Below are positions 12,501-23,500 of a stretch of 60,000 nucleotides of DNA, piece by piece. How positions within the stretch are numbered: position 1 is the stretch's first letter; each line of letters begins with the position of its first letter. The DNA is taken from NCBI GenBank assembly GCA_903813345.2, contig CAIIXF020000002.1:34988109-35048108 (forward strand), read 5' to 3'. Both the position numbers and the translations under genes were made by a program. The notes below the pieces were generated by a model. It had not been told where the DNA came from. It searched no databases and was given only the letters and a program-made list of their open reading frames with translations. This stretch comes from Owenia fusiformis (Eukaryota; Annelida; Polychaeta; Sabellida; Oweniidae).

Positions 12501-15500
12501 CTTTCAAAAGTATTCATCAGATCTTCATGAAATTTGGTATACATGTACCCACAACATTTCTGAGTTACCATCTCAAAGATTGGAATTCAATCATTTCATT
12601 GGTTGAAATTATGGTTGCTATAGTAACCCGATATCGCGTAACCCGGGGCAAATTACTTAACGTGTAATGCGTAATCTCAAAATATCAACAAGATCTGAAA
12701 TTGTTATATCCTCAACATTTTATTTCACAACAATATAAATCATACTATTGCACAGTTACTAATAATAGTTCATTCTACATAATTGCCACCATTTGCAACA
12801 CATTTCTCATGTCTGGATACCCATTCCTTGAACACAGAATTAAATCCATTAGAACTCATTCCTTGTAGGGCTAGTACTACGGCATTTTTCAATTCCTCAC
12901 AGGATTGAAAATTATTTCCACTAAGGTTTCTTTTTAGTTCCCCATACAAATAAAAGTCACTGGGGGCAAGATCAGGTGAATAAGGGGCATGTTCAAGTTG
13001 TTGAAATCCAAGTGTTTGGACTGTGTTGCTGGTCAGGATTGCAGTGTGCGTAGGGGCATTGTCCCAATGCAAGATAAACTGCTGCAGATGTCCGGGACGC
13101 TTTTTCCTCAGGAAACGTTGAAGATCACGCTTCAGAACCTGAAAAACAAATGTTTAATGGTTGTTAAACCAGTTGTTTCATTGATTGGATTTGGATTTGA
13201 ATCATGGCCATGGAGTTATAATTATATTGACAGTGAACAACATTTAAATACTTTAATTTAAAAATAAAATTCACAGTATGATGTATTATTAGAACAAATG
13301 ATATCTTACCTTTGCAATGTAAACGGCATTAATTCTCTGGCCAATGGGAACAAAATGGGTTAACACCATTCCTCTAATGTCAAAGAATGTCACAACCATT
13401 TGTTTCTTTTGTGGAATTCCTGGTACTATTTTAGGCTTGGTTGGTGTTGGGGAGTTGTCATGTTTCCACGATGAACTTTGTTGCGTGGTCTCTGGGATGT
13501 AGAATGATAGCAATGATTCGTCACTCGTAATGATCTTGTTAAGAAAGTCATCTCCATCTCTCCGATATTTTGCAAGAAAGTCCCTTGAAGCCTTAACACG
13601 CCGGTCTTTCTGCTCCTGTGTCAAGTCATGCGGCACCCATTTAGCAGACACCTTCTTTAACAGACAGTTCTTTGTCAGTATCCGTTGCACAGTCCCATAG
13701 CTCAGATCGTGTTTTTCAGCCAATTCTCTGATAGAAATTTGCCTATTGTCCATAACATCAGCTTCAATTGCTTTGATGGTTTGATCATCGAATGACGACA
13801 CTGGCCTGCCTCCTCGCTGCTTGTCTACCACTTCATCATATCCACTGGAATACTTGTTAAACCACCTGTAAATGTTTCTCTCAGCAATGGCAGCTTTACC
13901 ATATGCCTTCTTTATCTGTCTTATAGTCTCTTTTACACCTTTCCCCAACTTTACACAGAACTTAATGTTTGTTCTTTGCTCTATTTTACTCTGACTTGGC
14001 GCCATCTTGAATTGGGTGGGTTAGTGTCCTTGGTCATGTTAGTATTTGTCATGGATGATGGAAGCAATTCAAAGAAATTGAAAGCTTTTTATGAATGCCT
14101 ATTGTGACATCACAACTATTACATATTTGTTACCATGGCAACAAATATAAAAATCATAGAAAACAAACAATGAACATTTTCAAATGTTACTGACTTTTTA
14201 AATTAGAGAAATTCACAAAAACGTTATGGTTTCTCTTCAATTTGCCCCGGGTTACGCGATATCGGGTTACTATAGCAACCATAATTTCAACCAATGAAAT
14301 GATTGAATTCCAATCTTTGAGATGGTAACTCAGAAATGTTGTGGGTACATGTATACCAAATTTCATGAAGATCTGATGAATACTTTTGAAATTACAATGT
14401 CTTTGACGTTACTTCTGGATCACCCTGTACATACATATTTGCCTCACCTATTCTGATTTGCCTCACCTATTCTGATTTGCCTCACCTATTCTGATTTGCC
14501 TCACCTATTTTATATCCTGGCTATGTCGATAAAAAATGAAAGTGCATGAACACTGAACATGGATTATCTCATCAAATAGTAGAACTAAGCATATAAACAC
14601 TGAACACAACACTGAAAATGTTCAGCATATGAACACTGAAAATGAAAAGCATGTGAACACAGAAAAATGTACAGTTGAAGCCTTAAAAGGTATCTGTGAA
14701 AAAATAATAACACACATGGAAATAGGATGTTTCATACCTCTGAAAGCTTTTCTCTTAAATATCGTCTCTGTTTAGAGGAAGATCCGCGTTTAATGAGACA
14801 CTTTCCTTTGACACTTGGGGCTTCTCCATCTAATACAAATATTGGAGTGATACCATTCTCCAACAAGCATGCTGTCCGGAAGAAAAGATTTCTGAAAATT
14901 AATAAAGAGAAAGATGCATGACAAATGGCTGCATATAAATATTTTCACATGATTTTTAACAAACATTAATTATTACTATTATCATAACAAAAATTATAAT
15001 TATAATAATAAATTTGCTCTTTATTTTCCTATTAGTATTTTAAGGTACATCTAACAAAAACATACTGTAGGTTTCGCCTCAATCTATAAATCACCCTGGA
15101 TTAGCCTGACAACGGTAAAGTCAGATACCGTTGTCACAAATGGCGGACATAACCGTCGCTTCAATTAGATTTTCATGAATTGTATGTTTAATAGAGCACC
15201 GAGACTAAATTCCTTTGGAACAACAGATTCCATTGTCATTGACGATATCAAAGACGCTATATTGTGGCGATTCACGACCCAATTTGATCAAAAAATGGGA
15301 TTTCATATAATACATTATCACAAGGGCTTACTGCATGCACAGAAATAGCGACGATGAAATCCCATGAAATGAGGACCAAGTAATTAACCAGTTGAACAAC
15401 GGTTATGTCCGCCATTTGTGACAACTGTATCTGACTTTACCGTAGTCAGGCTATTCTGGTGTGATAAATACTGACTGAGTAAAATATGTGTACATGTACT

Positions 15501-15754
15501 GTATGTGAACACTTCTAAACTGAACATAAGTTCCACTTCAGCTATCCTGATAGTGAAGATAGTTCCTCTGTTCAGTACAGGAATGTGTACCTCAGATGTG
15601 GTGACTTGACAGGGTTAGCAATTCGATTCATCTTCAGTTCACTTTGAATAACCCATGAGCTTAGGTCGACTGCTATGGCTTGACCTGACAGTTCTTCAAG
15701 AGACTTCACTTGCTTGACTCTATCCAGGAGACTCCACAAGTCTTTAACTCCCAT
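564..15754 (-). CDS. GEN1: GEN1 Holliday-junction resolvase, 5' exons (partial gene)
   Basis: GEN1 is an XPG/Rad2-family nuclease that cuts Holliday junctions. Three exons are visible. Exon 15754-15591 starts with ATG and begins MGVKDLWSLLDRVKQ, including the VDLSSW acidic motif. Exon 14891-14738 carries NLFFR and the FVLDGEAP metal-site motif. Exon 653-564 carries the XPG-I signature GEAEALCAQLNA, which contains the catalytic glutamates. Phases fit: phase 2 after the first exon, phase 0 after the second, phase 0 at both ends of the third. An acceptor at 15764-15763 just before the ATG implies a spliced 5' UTR. By comparison with animal GEN1, a short exon should lie between the second and third recognised exons; I could not locate it. 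The remainder of the XPG core, the chromodomain and the C-terminus lie beyond base 1. The interval 654-14737 is intron filled with transposons. I infer the gene is functional from intact motifs and junctions. Confidence 0.88.
857..1392. mobile_element. Foldback element with 5-bp target duplication
   Basis: Two arms of about 250 bp are near-perfect inverted copies. The left starts CACTGGTGATCCACTCGATT and the right ends with its complement. They surround a short unpaired centre near 1111-1140. The five bases AATAG occur at 852-856 and again at 1393-1397, as expected of a target-site duplication. No transposase reading frame is present, so it would have moved in trans. The superfamily is not identified. 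Confidence 0.85.
1446..1800 (-). mobile_element. Mariner-type non-autonomous element, one end
   Basis: A terminus CAGGGTGATCCAGAAGTAAC is preceded by TA (1444-1445). It is nearly identical to the right terminus of the full mariner at 14427. The body, about 1480-1800, is homologous in inverted orientation to 12180-12500, including the stretch around the TTGACAGTT motif. No opposite terminus was found, so the right boundary is only the end of the shared sequence. Confidence 0.65.
2458..2875. mobile_element. piggyBac-like MITE with TTAA target sites
   Basis: The element is bounded by TTAA at 2454-2457 and 2876-2879. It has short inverted termini CCCTTAAA and TTTAAGGG. The left subterminal region contains GGGGTCCGTTTGGACCCC, a compact palindrome. 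TTAA duplication and CCCTT-type ends are piggyBac hallmarks. There is no transposase. The inverted ends are short, so chance similarity is possible. Confidence 0.5.
3421..3844. mobile_element. Imperfect foldback element
   Basis: Inverted arms begin TTAAGGTAAGTGTGTATGTT at 3421 and end with the matching CATACACACTTACCTTAA at 3844. Further inside, GTGCACT and AGTTTTGCA blocks also pair in inverted order. The arms have diverged, suggesting an old insertion. No coding sequence is recognised. Confidence 0.6.
4734..11760 (-). CDS. Four-exon ISL2EU/Harbinger-like DDE transposase with SWIM finger
   Basis: Exons are 11760-11560, 11284-10817, 7476-6804 and 5905-4734. Phases are 0, 0, 1 and junctions are GT-AG, giving an unbroken 837-residue protein. 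Exon 1 has a four-cysteine motif (C8, C11, C50, C53). Exon 2 is an acidic 12-residue repeat domain. Exon 3 begins with a CxxC...CxxH finger (C234, C237, C273, H276) and then a helix-turn-helix region at about 336-414. Exon 4 carries a DDE_Tnp_4-type catalytic core: D465 in LDGTYFY, D554 in LDRGFRD, E603 in RWVVES. Near the C-terminus it has a SWIM-like CxC...CxH motif (C774, C776, C786, H788). The role would be cut-and-paste DNA transposition. The gene lies within a GEN1 intron on the same strand; I did not find its terminal repeats. The join across the 3.3-kb second intron is inferred from phase and splice sites. The intact frame suggests recent activity or domestication. Confidence 0.75.
7790..9210. 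repeat. Degenerate tandem repeat, period near 285 bp
   Basis: Related blocks recur in the same order. AACTAGCACTAGCTGCT-like segments lie near 8112, 8398, 8654, 8818 and 9104. Each is followed by an ACTGGTGAGAATTTGCAT-like segment and a GTAAAATCATACTGGTGAG-like segment. Several intervals are about 285 bp and others are shorter, so units have lost pieces. The array lies in the large second intron of the transposase gene and has no open frame of note. Confidence 0.65.
9256..10280. repeat. Long compound palindrome, outer arms
   Basis: The left side (about 9256-9535) and right side (about 9985-10280) are inverted copies. Both contain GGTTCAGGATATTGGGATTA blocks, a CCTATAGTCGG-type block and an ACTGGACATGAATATTCTA block. 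Each side also contains its own internal hairpin of the same GGTTCAGGATATT block. The whole can fold as a cruciform with side hairpins. No transposase is visible. Confidence 0.8.
9619..9775. repeat. Inner palindrome nested in the compound palindrome
   Basis: Near-perfect arms run from TATCTGCCCGCTGGTG at 9619 to CATCAGCGGGCAGATA at 9775, centred near 9693. A further pair of AGCGGGCAGATATAG-type blocks follows up to about 9825. The inner palindrome differs in sequence from the outer arms, which suggests a separate element inserted in the first. Confidence 0.8.
10830..11284 (-). repeat. 36-bp coding minisatellite (12-residue acidic repeat)
   Basis: About 12 copies of a 36-bp unit are read on the minus strand in the transposase frame as DATNGSDEGEED with small variants. 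The whole exon (11284-10817) is 156 codons, open and phase 0 at both ends, with a TTCCCATAG acceptor and a GTAAGT donor. Other frames are also open because 36 is a multiple of three. The acidic frame is chosen because it joins its neighbours in phase. Confidence 0.8.
12180..12500 (+). mobile_element. Second copy of the 1446-1800 element, end deleted
   Basis: This stretch matches 1480-1800 in reverse orientation, including GTTGATGGGTGGATTAAAC and TTGCGGTACTTTCCCT. Its mariner-like terminus, present in the other copy, is missing. The sequence instead passes directly into the interior of the neighbouring mariner at about 12502. Confidence 0.65.
12502..14427 (-). mobile_element. Mariner-family transposon with one intact terminus
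   Basis: The right end finishes TCTGGATCACCCTG at 14427 followed by TA. Subterminal arms of about 150 bp, containing CCGATATCGCGTAACCCGGG and complement, pair between about 12505-12660 and 14230-14390. The outermost part of the left end, including its terminal repeat, is absent. The element encodes a full transposase (next entry). Loss of one terminus should make this copy immobile, although its transposase could act in trans. Confidence 0.85.
12770..14005 (-). CDS. Mariner transposase split by an in-frame intron
   Basis: Exon 1 (14005-13310, 232 codons) and exon 2 (13138-12770) flank a 171-bp GT-AG intron at 13309-13139. The donor is GTAAGA and the acceptor follows a T-rich tract ending TTTTTCAG. 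Joining in phase 0 gives 354 residues, close to the usual mariner length. The N-terminus has the paired helix-turn-helix region ending in a GRPVS linker. The catalytic triad is D162 (TSDES), D258 (HWDNAPTHT) and D293 (SPDLAPSDFYL), with 34 residues between the last two, the mariner DD34D spacing. No stop codon interrupts the spliced frame. Most mariner transposases are intronless, so the intron is the odd point. An alternative is a small insertion that happens to look splice-competent, but the spliced product restores the missing conserved block between the two exons. Confidence 0.85.
14436..14511. repeat. 19-bp tandem repeat, about four copies
   Basis: The unit TTTGCCTCACCTATTCTGA repeats without spacing just outside the mariner right end. 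Single related copies occur near 774-790 and 36070. Confidence 0.85.
15090..15464. mobile_element. Foldback/MITE in GEN1 intron
   Basis: The left arm holds GCCTGACAACGGTAAAGTCA and GTCACAAATGGCGGACATAA. Their complements close the element at 15464, with arms of roughly 75 bp and unrelated sequence between. No coding potential is seen. Confidence 0.8.
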
Positions 15755-16045
15755 TCTGAAACCTAAAGGAAAATATGTATAAATGTATTTGCCATCTGGA
15801 GAAATGAACATACATGTAGTACTGTCTACAAGTACCAGTGATCTCCCCAGCATTAAAGCAAGTGAGCGTAGTAGCCACCTGAGATTTTGAAAATGCGCTT
15901 GCACCCACCTGAAACTCCATTTGCACCCACTTGAAAATGAGAAAAATCATGGAAAATGGGCATATTTTTATAAATTTTGGTCCAAATTGTGAAAATGAGA
16001 ATTTTGCACCCACTTGAGAAAAAATCCTGTAGAGAACACTTCAAG

Positions 16046-16352
16046 TACTATACAGTGCATTACACAGTGCATTACACAGTGCATTACACAGTACATTACA
16101 CAGTACATTACACAGTACATTACACAGTACATTACACAGTGCATTACACAGTGCACTTCAAGTACTATAAAGTGCATTACACAGTACATTACACAGTACA
16201 TTACACAGTGCATTACACAGTGCACTTCAAGTACTATACAGTACATTACACAGTACATTACACAGTGCATTACACAGTACATTACACAGTACATTACACA
16301 GTGCATTACACAGTGCACTTCAAGTACTATACAGTACATTACACAGTGCATT
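16046..16352. repeat. 12-bp minisatellite with interspersed spacer motif
   Basis: CATTACACAGTG and CATTACACAGTA units repeat about 20 times. They are broken four times by a CTTCAAGTACTATA segment, giving a higher-order pattern. All three frames of both strands are open or repetitive, which explains several spurious reading frames. Confidence 0.95.
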
Positions 16353-17438
16353 ACAGATATTCGTAAAACATAACCATAATATATAAAGTGACACCAATAA
16401 TCATGCATGCATAATTCCATCATCTGAAAAGTTCTAGTCCATGCATATGGGTGATTCATTTTCGAATATTTCCATTAGTAGCTATATAGAGTACATGTAG
16501 CTTAACAGCAGGCACCATGTTACATCATGGTACATGTAAGTACACTGAAGGATTTATATGCGCATTTGAATTTTTTCAAGAAATCCAGCTTTTTGAAAAC
16601 ATGGTAGATCAAATTTATCACCTGGGGCGTGGTCCGCTTGATTCTGCAGGCTTCATTATACGGTCTTGAAAGCTGTACAAAGGTCTTGCGTTAATTCATA
16701 TTTCACGATACTAGTAGTCTGACGAATGTCCATACTATAGCTGGAATAGCGTACCACACAATTGTCTGTGAAACCACAAACCAGTTCGATAGAGGGATCG
16801 AGATAATCCTGTATCAGAACATTTGACTGATTGATGTAATGCACAGTATTCACATGGGGGAGTTCTCTGATTGGATTGTTTCAAGTTGCAATATAAAAGA
16901 AGATCTGGATTATTTACTAGACTCTATTACTTCGGTCCAAAGCCTTCTCTATAAGCTAGAGACTCGAGTAAAGACTCTACATGATGTAGGACATTTTACA
17001 TTTCAAATTGTAGATCTAACACATTTTTGCATAGGTTTTTAATTGTGAGGGTAGAGCTAATAAGACCAATACAACAAGATGTAGGGAGTCAATGCTAACA
17101 AGTATTGTGTCTTTCTAGCATGTAGATTTATATAAAACCTGTAAAATATAAGAAATTTAGTCAGCAATATTAATTTGTTGTATTTACAAACCTGAAAATG
17201 TTTTTGTGGTGTGCCAATTTGAATATTTTTTGTTCGAGCTTTTCACGTTTAAACTGCATATAATTTGTCATATGAGTGAAAAAACGGAGCATTATTAGTA
17301 TTCATTTACATTATTTAACAACAACAGAAGTTATAACTAACACATTTATTATCTAGATATATTTGTTAAGCCACAACTGTTCGGTACAAGTTCGAACAAT
17401 CACACAATCGGCTTCGTTCGGTGATTTATTGAACATTT

Positions 17439-17451
17439 CCAAGATGGCTGC
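17439..17451 (+). promoter_or_regulatory. YY1-like motif upstream of DIS3
   Basis: CCAAGATGGCTGC lies about 136 bases before the DIS3 start codon and closely matches the YY1 consensus, which is common near animal housekeeping and divergent promoters. The position fits a promoter or first-exon site. Binding is inferred only from sequence. Confidence 0.45.
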
Positions 17452-17586
17452 GCCCGTGTGAAAATGTGAAAATAAAATTTGGTTAAGATTTTGCTTAAAT
17501 TCAGAGTCATTCGGAACGGAATCACCCTAAAACTGATATTGGCATATCAATAGAATAGAAATTGAACAGAAAAGCCTACTTTCAAG

Positions 17587-20500
17587 ATGCAGCATTCGAA
17601 GGTTTTCATGAAAAAGACCAAGAGAGGGTCAATTTTGAAAATCGTACGGGAGCATTATCTCCGAGATGATATCTGGTGCGGCTCTTCAATGTGTAACATT
17701 TGTTTACATGAATCAACGCCACTACAGGCCAACCCCAGTAGTGCAAGTAGTGTCTGCCAATCACCGCATTATCTAATTGTTGATACTAATGTGGTGCTTC
17801 ACCAGGTGAGCGCTTGACGTTTTGGGCGTCAAATTAGACTTACCCTCATGAATGTGGGGGTGATTTGCTCTTAGTTTTAACATTTAGTGAGGTTTGCCTT
17901 ATCAACTTCAAAACATTTTAAAAAAGCAAACCGAACCCACATTTATGAGGATAATTAGACTAGACTAGATCTACTGGCTTTTTTTCATACCCCCATAAAC
18001 ATAGGCCAAGGGAAAAGTAATAGTAAGCTGTATATAGAAGAGACAGGTAAACAATTAGGATTGAAAATTTTTTCAAAAACTTGCTGTCTTGGTACGAGTT
18101 CTCCTTACTGGTATCGAGTCGTACCACCAAATCTCCCAAGAATCTTCTCCAAAGTGTTTTCGAAACGTATATTGTTGAATATTTCAAATCTATATCCTAA
18201 CTCTTCGATAAGACTGCATAAAAAAACACCAACTGTACGAACCTGCAATTGCCCGGCAAGCTGAAACTTCCGGATACATGGAATCTTGAATCTTGTAACG
18301 ATTGATTTGATTGGTTGTAATTAGAAGTTTATAATTCCAAGAAAAATGTTAATTTCACCATTTAAATTGGGTTTAAAAAGATATTATATGAAACAGATGT
18401 TTTGATAAATAATTATTAAGTACACCTTTATAGTTTTGTACTTTAATTGATTGTTATTTCTAGAATATGAATTACATTTTAGAGAACCAGATAGGTGTCA
18501 CTGGCGGCGGTTATCAGGAACCAATCAAATTCCTTGTTTCAAACTTTCATTTACACGGAAATCCGGGTAACTTGCCAGACAATTGTAGGTTTTCAGAATA
18601 TCTCGCCTCAAGACGGCTTTATTCACTCTATATCACTTGAATGGGGTTGATTCATAGGTAAGAATTGCGAACTATCAATTTTGGATCAACTCTGCATTGT
18701 TTTTTGAAAATTATACACAAATAATGTTAAAATCGCCATGTTAACAAGTGGCCTAAATCCTAGTTGTTCACCTGTCTCTTCTATATACGGCTTACTATTA
18801 CTTTACCCTTGGCCTATGCCCATAAATGTGGGGTTGATTTTTCAAATCACCCCCACAACTACTTCTGCATTGAAATTTTGGGGTTGGAAATAAGCTGGAT
18901 TAGAACTAGAATATTGAAAGCCCATGGTTATATAGGTAAAATTCAGCTTTGTGTCAACTACTTACTGACCCAGGCTACTGACAAGATTTAAAACCCCAAG
19001 ATTTCAATACATAAGTAGTTGTTGGGGCGATTTGAAAATTGAACCCCATATTTATGTTTTTTTTTCCACAGCCGTACTTCCCTAGAATTAAAAAAATTAA
19101 GACTTCAGTACTGTAGTTCATGAGTAATGAGTCAATAACCCTCGATAACAAGCTGCTACAACTACTAGCAGTTGTGGTGGCTGGCCCTTATTGCTCAGGG
19201 GTAGAGCATCTGTCTAAGTAGCGGAAGGTCCCGGGTTCGATTTCCATATGGGGCATTGAATTTTAGCACACTCCCTTTAATGTCCATTATCTGGCTTGCT
19301 ACACTACAGTTCTTTGTTGGCTGATCAGGTTGTTACAATACGATGTCCCTCTTATAGTTAATCTCTTTGGAGTCTCCATACATGTATATGTGAGTGCCAT
19401 TAAAAGAGATGTTCCATGATATGAGTATTTGCTATCACCTAAATTCCTATTACTTTATTTTATTTAATTCATTTTTATTAAATTAATTTTAATTACAATT
19501 TCTGTAATTCAGATGGATGTTCTTGATGATGAACACATCAGTAATGTGATTATTCTCACCACAGTTCTGGAGGAAGTCAGGAGGAGAAGTACCCCTGCTT
19601 ATAAACGTATAAAAGATCTTATCACAAACCCAGAGAAACACTTTTATACATTTGTCAATGAGTTTCACAAGTAAGTATAGATTTAACATGGAGTAAATCC
19701 AGTGTTTGTGAATATCTTTTAAAAGAGAAGATACTTCGTATTTTCCTAATTAAGCTAAACCATTGTTGCAACTATGAATATAATGATGCCATAGTAAGAG
19801 AACAATGGACTTAGGAATTATTAACTCTAACAAAGTTTCTATTAATGGCCCTCTTAGTTCCATAATATTTGTTCAAAACAAATGAAAAACTGGTGTGGAA
19901 TATGCCGTAAAGTGGCAATAAATTAAAGTACAGCTTGTCTTGCTCTGTCTGAAAAATTGCCTAAATTTAACATTTGTAGAGACACCTATGTTGAAAGGCA
20001 GCCCAAAGAGAGCTCAAATGACCGTAATGACAGAGCAATCAGACAAACAGCATCCTGGTACCAAAGTCACCTGAATGAACTTGAGGACTGTAACACAAAG
20101 ATTGTGCTCATCACAAATGATAGAGCAAACAAAGAGAAGGCCAAGGAAGAAGGCATAACTGCATTTACAGGTTAAATACTTTTTTCAATAGAATGTATGC
20201 ATAAAGTAAGTTAAGTGTACAAAGAAAACTCCTCCATTCAAACATTCAAGATTAAACACCCTACAAAATGCATTATGATCATGAACTTTTAGTTTCTTTT
20301 TTGTACACTGAAAATTGCCACTCTAGAAATGCCTTTTTACATAGACAAGTGACACAATAAGTTCCTTTGTGATGTATACTGTCCAAAACCCAGTTGAAAA
20401 ATTGAGATGGAAAGGTACAGCTATTTGTCTCCTTTATTATGTAGAGCAAATTACACGGACATGATTGTAATTACCAAGAATTGGAAAAATCATATTTTCA

Positions 20501-23500
20501 ATAACTTATATTTTGTTTCAGTGAGAGAATATGTGAAAGGACTTGGAATCCCAGAGTTGCTTGACAGACTGGCCAATCTGGACAAAGGCTCTCAGGTAAA
20601 GGAACATGTACAAATACAATTAAGAAATGAGAGCATTTTGGCATAAAATTATTGAATGACCTGTTATCGTTGATTGAAAGAACTAGAAATGATAGAGATG
20701 AATTGAAAGTGAGTCTTGAAAATTCAGTGAGATGCATTTATGGTTCATTGTAAATTATAGACCAGTCAGACGGCAGTATTTATTAGAGGTGTCACATTGA
20801 CCCGAAATTGACCAGAATCTTGGTCGGGTTAGAACACTCAGGAATATCGTAAATTATCGTAAAATGCTTTATATTTGGCAAAAATTTCAATCTTCTAGCT
20901 GGCCTTTTATCTTGTATGTATAATTTGCAAATAGAAAATAATTTACAGTTTTTCTCAATTTAATGCTAAGTTTCTATTTCTACTGTATAGTGACATGTTC
21001 CTTCATTAAAGGCTCATGCTGGAGACAACATACAATATCCTGAACACAAGAGCTTGGCCGAAATACAAAGAGGGGTGAAGTCTGGCCGCTACAAACAGGG
21101 GAAGTTCCATCTAAGCAGAGAGAACTACTTAGAAGCAAATGTAATGGTGAATGATGATGATAAGGATGACTCTAACTCCGTAAGTAGAACAACTCATTTT
21201 TTATGTGCCCATGAATAAACAAATAAAATCCTTAAATTCCTGTGCCTTTAGATTAATTGAAAACAACCAGATTCTAATACAGCATGACTTGAGGACTTTA
21301 CTTTTTGAGAATGTGAATCAGAGTTCCATAGTTCTGTCTTTGAAGGGTTTTGTGGCAATTTTTGAGTATAAAGAAGAGCCTCATACAAAGATGTGATCAA
21401 CTTGATTCAGATTGGCATACATTGATAGTAGTATTAATTTTAATTGATGAATGAAGTTTATTAATGATGGTTCATATTCCAGATATTCCTGCAAGGGGCC
21501 TATAGTATTAACAGGTCAGTGTCAGGTGACATAGTTGCCGTGGAGATGCTGCCAGAGGAGGAGTGGACGTGTCCCTCATCTATGATGCTAGAAGAGGAGG
21601 AAGAAGAGGAGAAAGCAGATGAGGAGATTGGCACAGAGGTGAGGATAAACAATAGCTGAAGTTAATAGAACAAAATAAAAACTACAACTTTATTGCCAAA
21701 AGTTCTTTTAGCGAGAATTGGAAAAAAGTAAAAATTATAAATGCCATTATAAGAACCTTTTGGTAAAATTATACATTTAAAAAAATAATATATAGCGCTG
21801 ATATCAAGAATACATTCAAGCTAACAGATTTATTGGAAACTGTATTAGAATGGTGAAGAAATTCATTGCAGGCTGTATACATTTTAAAAACCTAATGAAT
21901 AAGTATATAATGTGCAACATTCAGTTTGAAAAAGAGTAAACACAAAGTTTGGTGTGGTGATGGCATATTGTGAAAAAATAAAAAAGGCTTGCTCAAATTC
22001 ATCATTTAGGTAATTTATAAACAGGTTTCTATACCCTTGTTTAAACTTGTCAGTTTTGTAATTCAGGATGATCTATTGGAAAAAGAGTCAAAGGCCAAAG
22101 TTAGAAAGAAGATAGGACCAAAACAACCAACTGGAAAGGTTGTAGGAATCATCAAAAGGAACTGGAGGCAATATTGCGGCATCTTACAACCGTCAGTCTT
22201 AAAAAGAGTAAGTTTACATATTATTATATATTTACGTACAGTATACAGTTTTACTGTAATGTAAAATCTGTATTATGTTAGTACAGCTTGCTTTGTATAA
22301 AATATTTGTTTATTGCAATAATTTAAGAAATCTACATGGTTCTCCAAAAAGAGTATTTGTTAATCCACCACTCAGAGGTTTGTCCATCCACCCACCCCTT
22401 CCATGTGTGGAGTCAGGAATTTGAAAGACAGTATTGACGAGAGGGTGGGATTTTGACAATATATGACCAGCTATTATTGCTCCAAGATGAGGAAATTGAA
22501 GAAAAAGTAAATAGTTGTTTTTTTAATATATAAGTTGTTGATTTCATTGGTGTATTTCCACTCCAGGCAACGAGACATTTAGTGATTCCTGCTGAGAAGA
22601 GAATCCCAAAGATTCGTATAGAGACCAGACAAGCAGAGTCATTGGTTGGCCAGAGGATCATTGTACAAATAGACTCATGGCCAAGGAATTCAAGATACCC
22701 CCAGGTTTGTTTTACAGTATTTTCTTTGATTGCATACTATATGCAGCTTTCAATATTCCCTGAAATTGAGGCATCAAATTCAAAATTTATTGATCATCCC
22801 TTGTATTGTGTGCAGAAACGAAGGCTTTTTGGGGATTTTTTTTTTATTTATTTGAGTCACAATTATCTCACACAGACACCATCAGGCAAACAAAAACAAT
22901 TGGGGAAAATCCAGATTATACAAAACTTGTACATGTTTTTCTTTGCAGAGAGATATTATCAGGCAATTCAGTAAAATGCTTATGGAAGTAAGATTGTTTG
23001 TTTATTGTGCCACAATGGTGATATATTGTTATAGCTACTGGCATTTGTAACTGGTACATGGCATCAGTATGTACATAGTGTAACAAAGGGTTACACTTTT
23101 GTAACTGCAACCAAGTAGTGCTATTTTGCAATGTTACTAACTTATTCCATTTAGGGTCACTTTGTGCGTAAGCTGGGAGCTATTGGGGATAAAGAGACAG
23201 AGAATCAAGTTTTACTGCTGGAACATGATGTCCCTCATTCCAAATTCTCAGAGAATGTATTGCGATGTCTTCCTAGTGTACCATGGACCATTACTGAACA
23301 GGTTGGCCAGTCATATATTTAATTATATTATGAATATTCAGAGTGTTTCGCATATATTTAATTATATTATGAATATTCAGCGTGTTTTTGTATGTGAGTA
23401 GATGCTCATCTTTTTAATTTTGTGATCAGTTCTTAACCAATGAGAGCGAGAGGGGGAAAATTCCAGTGATGTCACAAAACTGTTCATGCCCATGAATGTG

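Larger units (their letters stand above)
15763..17586. other. Divergent intergenic region between GEN1 and DIS3
   Basis: Upstream of both start codons. It holds the probable GEN1 5' UTR intron, a dispersed-repeat segment (15838-16030, similar in its opening words to 52249 onward), the 12-bp minisatellite and a YY1-like motif. I see no convincing coding exon; short open frames at 16656-17042 on both strands lack splice or homology support. Confidence 0.6.

Noticed and set aside
15968-16459. Long open frames on both strands (MHCVMYCVM-type and YTVHYTVH-type repeats)
   Set aside because: They are translations of the 12-bp minisatellite, which lacks stops in several frames; no splice or homology support.
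16656-17042. Possible exons either side of 16850 (65 and 67 codons)
   Set aside because: Composition looks mildly protein-like, but there is no recognisable domain and upstream stops are close; left as intergenic.
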